Source: a bacterium (lineage in GTDB: Bacteria > Planctomycetota > UBA1135 > UBA2386). Taken from it: a DNA stretch of 52,163 bases. This document shows, piece by piece, positions 47,529-52,163 of this stretch. A program made the position numbers and the translations under genes. The stretch is taken from contig JANSXC010000034.1 in the NCBI GenBank assembly GCA_024743115.1, positions 1 to 52,163 of the forward strand, read 5' to 3'. Within the stretch, counting starts at the first letter, position 1. Every line of letters starts with the position of its first letter. The notes under the pieces were generated by a model. That model was not told where the DNA came from. It searched no databases and was given only the letters and a program-made list of their open reading frames with translations.

Positions 47529-48905
47529 ATGCGCATCCAACTCCTACTCGCCGCGACGATCACGTTCGCGGCCATCGCCGACCTGCCGGGCCAGGGCCGC
47601 GGCCGCCGTGGCCGCCGGACCATCGCTCCACCGCCCGCCCCGCCGGCCGCCGAGAAGGTCGAGAAGAAGAAGGCCGACGAGCCCAAGAAGTACACCGCGA
47701 TCGTCGGCGGTGACGTCTACCTCGGAACCGGCCAGCGCCTCACGGGCGCGACCGTGCTGATCGCCGACGACAAGATCGAGCAGGTCGGTCACAACCTCGA
47801 CCTCCCCGAGGGCACGACCGAGATCGACGCCAAGGGCAAGACCGTGTCACCGGGCTTCGTCGCGGTCGCCGGCTCGGGCATGGGCGCGTCGCGTCGCCCG
47901 CCGTTCAAGGACGGCGCCAACCCCTACGACCCGCAGATGAAGCAGGGCCTCGCGGCCGGTATCACTTCGTTCCTCGCGGGCGGCGCGGGCAACGGCAAGT
48001 TGCCGACCGGCAGCAATGCGATCGCGAAGCTCGCATGGGGTGACGTCGAAGGCATGGTCATGGCCGAGAACCGCGTGGCCGGCATCGACGTGCCGCTGAG
48101 TCTCGGGGACTTCGGCAAGCTGCGGCAGCAGGTCGAGGCCGCGCAGAAGTACTTGTCGGAGCTCGAGGAGTTCCCGGCCAAGCAGGCCAAGGACAGCAAG
48201 GCCAAGGCCCCGAAGATGCCGCGCGGCGCCGACAAGGTCGTGGCGATCCTCAAGGGCGAGACCCGGCTGTGGGTCAACGTCGGCGGCTCGCCGATGAGCA
48301 TGTTCCTGCGCATGCGCGGCGGCGCCAGGTTCACCGCCAACGACGTCGACGCGATCCGCCAGGGCCTCGAGATCAGCAAGCTGTTCGGCCAGGGCGTCGT
48401 GCTCAACAACCCGATCAGCGCCTGGCTCGTCCCCGACGAGATCGCCGCGACGGGATCGATGGTGATCCTCAACCCGCGCAACCGCATGGCGGCGGACCCG
48501 AAGAAGCCCGATACGACGGGCACGAACATCGCCAGCGCCGCGATCCTCGCCGAAGCCGGCGTGCCGGTCGCCGTCACTTCCCCAGGCGGCCGCTTCGGCG
48601 GAGCGAACGTCGGCACCGGTGGCATCCTCGGCCAGGACCTCAACACCCCCCATGTCGACGCCGCCTACGCCATCCGCGGCGGACTCGACAACCGTAAGGC
48701 TCTGCGAACGCTTACGTTGGATGCAGCGCGCATTCTGGGCGCCGACGCCCGGATCGGGTCGATCGAAGCCGGCAAGGATGCCGACATCTTGATTCTCGAC
48801 GGCGACCCGCTGCACTATGCAACGTTCGTCGAAACGGCTCTTGTCAACGGCAAGGTCGTCTACGAGAAGTCCAAGGATCCCCTGTTCGGTCACATCGAGC
48901 GCTAG
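47529..48905 (+). CDS. amidohydrolase-like exported protein 9 (all metal ligands lost)
   Basis: A 458-residue protein with a signal peptide (LLLAATITFAAIADLPGQ), then an Arg/Pro/Lys-rich spacer and the composite domain (GATVLIADDKIEQVGHNL). HxH is replaced by VAGSG (SPGFVAVAGSG). A helical charged insert lies near 200-235 (AAQKYLSELEEFPAKQAKD). The other ligands are absent (LWVNVGGSP; VAVTSPGG). The end has ILGADARIGSIEAGKDADILILDGDP. A 71-base spacer from protein 8, the widest inside the array, could hold a promoter. A GCGGCC/GGCCGC hairpin (48916-48942) lies just after its stop and could end the transcript. Confidence 0.83.
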   Translation: MRIQLLLAATITFAAIADLPGQGRGRRGRRTIAPPPAPPAAEKVEKKKADEPKKYTAIVGGDVYLGTGQRLTGATVLIADDKIEQVGHNLDLPEGTTEIDAKGKTVSPGFVAVAGSGMGASRRPPFKDGANPYDPQMKQGLAAGITSFLAGGAGNGKLPTGSNAIAKLAWGDVEGMVMAENRVAGIDVPLSLGDFGKLRQQVEAAQKYLSELEEFPAKQAKDSKAKAPKMPRGADKVVAILKGETRLWVNVGGSPMSMFLRMRGGARFTANDVDAIRQGLEISKLFGQGVVLNNPISAWLVPDEIAATGSMVILNPRNRMAADPKKPDTTGTNIASAAILAEAGVPVAVTSPGGRFGGANVGTGGILGQDLNTPHVDAAYAIRGGLDNRKALRTLTLDAARILGADARIGSIEAGKDADILILDGDPLHYATFVETALVNGKVVYEKSKDPLFGHIER

Positions 48906-49040
48906 CTCGGAGACGGCGGCCCCTGGCGCTGGCTTTGGCCGCGCATCTGGCCGACCGCCGCAAGATCAGATCGTTCTACTGCAATTACAACGACTTGTGG
49001 CGGCAACGACCGCCCGCATCCGCAGCATGAGTGGCGCACT

Positions 49041-49457
49041 ATGAGTGTCGAGAGCATCAAGGAAATGGAGGACTTCTTCCGCAGCATGCGGCAGTCCTTC
49101 AACAGCCGCGACCTGAAGACCTACCGCTCCCACTTCTGGACCGACCAGCGGTTTCGGAACCTGGACGCCAGCGGCCGGCGTGACCGCGGCTGGGGCGCCT
49201 TCGAGGAGGTGCTGGACCAGGAGTTCCGGTATCTCGACTCGGTCAAGCTCGAGCTCAAGGACATGGACTTCCAGGTCTTCGACGACCAGTTCGCGACCGC
49301 GATCGGCACCTGGAAGCTGTCCCAGATCGACCCCGAGGGCCGCGCCCACGAACAGGGCGGCAGCTGCACGTTCTCCGTCTGCCGACTCAGCGACGACTGG
49401 AAGATCGTCGCGCAGCACTTCTCGCCGCTCGAGGCCGAAGAAGCCGCAGCCGAGTAG
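49041..49457 (+). CDS. SnoaL/NTF2-like (DUF4440-type) protein
   Basis: A 138-residue cytosolic protein with the pattern of cone-shaped NTF2-fold domains: N-terminal helices (SIKEMEDFFRSMRQSFNSRDLKTYRSHFW), a middle region with RGWGAFEEVLDQEF, and beta strands with ATAIGTWKLSQIDPEG and DDWKIVAQHFSPLE, the typical last strand (D-x-W-K-I-V-x-x-H-x-S). Members bind small ligands or act as enzymes without a common catalytic set, so no activity is claimed. It lies 135 bases after the amidohydrolase array, same strand, and may be a separate unit. Confidence 0.7.
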   Translation: MSVESIKEMEDFFRSMRQSFNSRDLKTYRSHFWTDQRFRNLDASGRRDRGWGAFEEVLDQEFRYLDSVKLELKDMDFQVFDDQFATAIGTWKLSQIDPEGRAHEQGGSCTFSVCRLSDDWKIVAQHFSPLEAEEAAAE

Positions 49458-49777
49458 GCCAGCCGGCAGCCGCCGAGTCGACCGATCCGGCGCGTCGGGC
49501 CAGTCCCGCCGCGACTGATCCAGAACCAGGCTTCGAATCGGCGTGACCCGGCAACGCCCCCTGGCCCTCGTGCCATGGGGCCCCACGGCCGGGGAACGGG
49601 AGCGGGGACCAGCGTTTGGGACCCCGGCTCGGGACCCCGGTTTGCAAGCGCCAATCAGCCTTGAATGGGCGTTGCCACGCCCCATTGGGCGCAAACGACC
49701 CGCCGGTACCGCGCCCCGCGCGTCACGCCGCTATCATTTGATCCCGGAAACCCGACCCACGACGCGACCGAAGCCCA
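49458..49777. other. intergenic stretch before icmF
   Basis: 320 bases with no credible gene. It has a palindromic GGGGCCCC core near 49577, and GGGACCCCGG occurs twice in tandem near 49618-49640. The icmF promoter is presumably here; I see no clear -10/-35 pair. Confidence 0.5.
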
Positions 49778-52163
49778 GTGACCTCAGCAGCATCGCCCAA
49801 GTCAACCGAGTCCGATTCCGACTCGGACCCCGCCCTTACCCCCTTCGAACCGCAGAACAAGATCCGGCTCGTCACCGCGACGAGCCTCTTCGACGGGCAC
49901 GACGCGTCGATCCACATCTTCCGGCGGATCGCGCAGGCCTCGGGCGCCGAGGTCATCCACCTGGGCCACAACCGGTCCGTCCGGGAGATCGTCGACGCGG
50001 CGATCGAAGAAGACGCGCAGGGCATCGCGGTGACGTCCTACCAGGGCGGGCACAACGAGTTCTTCCGCTACATGCACGACATGCTGGCCGAGCGCAATGC
50101 GGGCCACGTGAAGATCTTCGGCGGCGGTGGCGGCGTGATCCTGCCCGAGGAGATCACCGCGCTGCAGGACTACGGCATCGCGCGGGTCTACTCGCCCGAC
50201 GACGGCCGGGCGCTCGGCCTGCAAGGGATGATCGACGACATGCTGCGGCGATGTGACTTCCCGGCCGGCACGGCCGAGACAGCACTGCCGCGCCTCGAGA
50301 AGCCGCAGGCCCGCACGGTCTCGCAAGCGATCACGCTGGTCGAGAACTTCCCGGATCAGCACCGCGCTCCCGTGCGCGCAGCCGCGGCCGCGATCACCAA
50401 CCCGGCTCCGGTGCTCGGCATCACCGGCACGGGCGGCGCCGGCAAGAGCTCCCTCATCGACGAACTGCTGCGGCGCTTCCTGATCGACTTCGCCAACGCC
50501 CGAATCGCGGTGCTCTGCGTCGACCCGACCCGCAAGAAGACCGGCGGCGCACTGCTCGGCGATCGCATCCGGATGAACGCGGCCATGGATGGCCGGGTGT
50601 TCGTGCGATCGATGGCGACGCGCCGCTCCAACGTGGCGCTCTCCGATTCCGTAGCGGACGCACTCGCGGTGCTGAAGGCCTCGGGCTTCGACCTGATCGT
50701 CCTCGAGAGCAGCGGCATCGGCCAGAGCGACACCGAGATCGTCGAACACGCCGATCTCTCGCTCTACGTCATGACGCCCGAGTTCGGCGCGGCGAGCCAG
50801 CTCGAGAAGATCGACATGCTGGACTACGCCGACCTCGTCGCGATCAACAAGTTCGATCGCCGCGGCGCGCGCGACGCCCTGCGCGACGTAAAGAAGCAGG
50901 TTCAGCGCAACCAGAAGGCGTTCGAGACGCCCGTCGAACAGATGCCGGTCTACGGCACGATGGCCGCTCAGTTCGCCGACCCGGGCACCAACACGCTCTA
51001 CAAGGCGATCGCCCGCGCGCTGAACGGGAAGTGCCCCGGCCGGTTCGAGAGCACGACCGCGATGATCGAGGGTGACCCCGGGACCGCCCATGTGATCCCG
51101 GCCGATCGCGCGCGCTATCTCGCGGAGATCGTCGAAAACAACCGGCAGTACGATCGGTGGGCGCGTGAACAGAGCGCTCTCGCGGAGCGCCTCTATGTGC
51201 TCGAGCGCGCCGCAGCCGAGCTGCCCGCGGGCACGGCACAGGACGCGACCAAAGCGGCCGCAGCGGAGCTCGAGAAAGAGCTCGCTCCCGAGTGCCTGAC
51301 GGCGATCCGTGGCTGGGACGAGCTGGCCGAAGGCCTTGCAGCCGAACACTCGGTGTTCCACGTCCGCGGCAAGGAGATCCGGATCAAGAACCACACCCAG
51401 TCGCTGAGCGGGCTCGACATCCCCAAGGTCGCGCTACCGCGGTGGCAGAGCCACGGCGAACGGCTGCGCTGGCTGCTGACCGAGAACGTGCCGGGACGGT
51501 TCCCGTTCGCGGCCGGCGTCTACCCGTTCAAGCGCACGGCCGAGGACCCGACGCGCATGTTTGCGGGTGAAGGCGGCCCGGAGCGCACCAACCGGCGGTT
51601 CCACTACCTCTCGCACGGCCAGCCCTACAAGCGGCTCTCGACCGCATTCGACAGCGTCACGCTCTACGGCGAGGACCCGGCCGTGCGGCCCGACATCCAC
51701 GGCAAGGTCGGCAACGCAGGCGTGTCGATCTGCACGCTCGACGACTGCAAACGGCTCTACTCCGGCTTCGATCTGTGCGATCCGGTGACCTCGGTGTCGA
51801 TGACGATCAACGGCCCGGCACCGATGCTGCTCGCGTTCTTCCTCAACGCAGCCATCGATCAACAGTGCGAGAAGTGGCTGCACGAGAACGGCAAGGTCGA
51901 CGAAGCCAACCGGAAGATCGACGCGATGTTCCAGCAGCGCGGCCTCGAGCGTCCGCGCTACCGCGGCGATCTGCCGGACGGCCACGACCGGCTCGGCACG
52001 ATGCTGCTCGGCGTGACCGGCGACCAGGTCGTCGACGAAGACACACACACACACACCGAAGGCACCGCGCACACCATGCAACAACCAATGCACGAGTCCC
52101 CCACACAAGACCCACCCCGCCCACACATGCGCAACCCACCCCACTCGCGGACTCCTAGCCCGC
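49778..52163 (+). CDS. icmF: fused isobutyryl-CoA mutase / G-protein chaperone IcmF, 3' truncated by window
   Basis: The frame opens at GTG 49778 (a stop lies at 49739-49741 and no ATG is available) and stays open to the right edge (795 codons). After ~20 Ser/Asp-rich residues comes the B12-binding domain (LVTATSLFDGHDAS; IFGGGGGVILPEE). A MeaB-like GTPase domain follows, with Walker A GITGTGGAGKSSLI (~213) and NKFD (~355). The mutase domain begins ~570 with VPGRFPFAAGVYPFKR and RMFAGEGGPERTNRRF. IcmF interconverts isobutyryl- and n-butyryl-CoA with adenosylcobalamin; the fused G-domain protects and loads the cofactor. The full protein is ~1090 residues, so about a quarter is missing. The final ~40 residues do not fit the family (see next entry). 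Confidence 0.92.
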   Translation, partial: MTSAASPKSTESDSDSDPALTPFEPQNKIRLVTATSLFDGHDASIHIFRRIAQASGAEVIHLGHNRSVREIVDAAIEEDAQGIAVTSYQGGHNEFFRYMHDMLAERNAGHVKIFGGGGGVILPEEITALQDYGIARVYSPDDGRALGLQGMIDDMLRRCDFPAGTAETALPRLEKPQARTVSQAITLVENFPDQHRAPVRAAAAAITNPAPVLGITGTGGAGKSSLIDELLRRFLIDFANARIAVLCVDPTRKKTGGALLGDRIRMNAAMDGRVFVRSMATRRSNVALSDSVADALAVLKASGFDLIVLESSGIGQSDTEIVEHADLSLYVMTPEFGAASQLEKIDMLDYADLVAINKFDRRGARDALRDVKKQVQRNQKAFETPVEQMPVYGTMAAQFADPGTNTLYKAIARALNGKCPGRFESTTAMIEGDPGTAHVIPADRARYLAEIVENNRQYDRWAREQSALAERLYVLERAAAELPAGTAQDATKAAAAELEKELAPECLTAIRGWDELAEGLAAEHSVFHVRGKEIRIKNHTQSLSGLDIPKVALPRWQSHGERLRWLLTENVPGRFPFAAGVYPFKRTAEDPTRMFAGEGGPERTNRRFHYLSHGQPYKRLSTAFDSVTLYGEDPAVRPDIHGKVGNAGVSICTLDDCKRLYSGFDLCDPVTSVSMTINGPAPMLLAFFLNAAIDQQCEKWLHENGKVDEANRKIDAMFQQRGLERPRYRGDLPDGHDRLGTMLLGVTGDQVVDEDTHTHTEGTAHTMQQPMHESPTQDPPRPHMRNPPHSRTPSP
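52045..52163. other. anomalous A/C-rich end of the sequence
   Basis: From 52042 the icmF sequence turns abruptly into an AC dinucleotide run and then an A/C-biased tract that encodes no family-like residues, though the frame stays open. The place where IcmF should read on with VDEDTY... is followed by H-T-H-T and Pro/His/Gln-rich residues. This looks like a low-quality contig end or a misassembly. Confidence 0.6.

Noticed and set aside
35127..48905. The array as simple recent tandem duplication of one gene
   Set aside because: Apart from genes 6 and 7 the members are highly diverged in sequence, length and insertions, so they are old paralogues rather than a recent amplification.
49027..49044. 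Five-codon frame (M-S-G-A-L) overlapping the NTF2-like gene start
   Set aside because: Too short, no ribosome site and no attenuator structure; a chance ATG-TGA overlap.
49500..49560. TTCGAATC resembling a tRNA T-loop
   Set aside because: No matching acceptor or anticodon stem can be built around it.

Overview
The window is GC-rich, gene-dense bacterial chromosome, most likely from a deep-branching planctomycete. The evidence is an ECF sigma factor of the type common in Planctomycetota, many exported proteins and lipoproteins, oversized prepilin-like proteins, and a C-terminal module (G-x-x-L/I-x-x-Q-A/G ... S-N-G/A) shared by three unrelated exported proteins, which I remember from that phylum. 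The phylum call is inference; no rRNA, tRNA or other phylogenetic marker is present. I see no CRISPR array, prophage or replication origin.

Layout. 1-6.3 kb: the 3' end of a YyaL/SPATA20-like gene, a convergent rpoZ, and a two-gene minus-strand operon of prepilin-type proteins, one of 1165 aa. 6.4-10.2 kb: a heterodimeric ABC exporter whose final stop codon is the insertion point of an IS630-family element (10187-11390). 11.4-15.5 kb: a stretch of visibly lower GC carrying one large exported lipase/esterase with propeller and Ig-like domains. 15.6-32.5 kb: ordinary genome with exported subtilase, cytochrome c peroxidase lipoprotein, Maf-type pyrophosphatase, typA, an ECF sigma factor coupled to a small region-4-like protein, lipoproteins, a glycosyltransferase-like membrane protein, rnc, a fatty acid hydroxylase, an LPSSK-repeat protein, a beta-hydroxyacid dehydrogenase and mfd. 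32.6-34.9 kb: an exported 12-blade kelch protein.

35.1-48.9 kb is the striking region: nine consecutive plus-strand genes, mostly overlapping by 1-4 bases, all encoding exported amidohydrolase-superfamily proteins (ten modules, since the fifth gene is a double-module fusion). All keep the terminal composite-domain signature (G-S/T-L-x-x-G-K-x-A-D), but only the sixth and seventh genes keep the full set of metal ligands (HxH, two His, Asp). The other eight modules have lost most or all of them. The cluster looks like two active enzymes embedded in an array of co-translated pseudoenzymes, some with long Lys/Pro/Ala-rich linkers and one with an inserted beta-rich domain. I know of no described function for such an array.

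48.9-52.2 kb: a SnoaL/NTF2-like protein and the 5' part of icmF (fused acyl-CoA mutase and its G-protein chaperone), which runs off the window. The last ~120 bases turn A/C-rich and stop resembling the family, suggesting a poor-quality sequence end.
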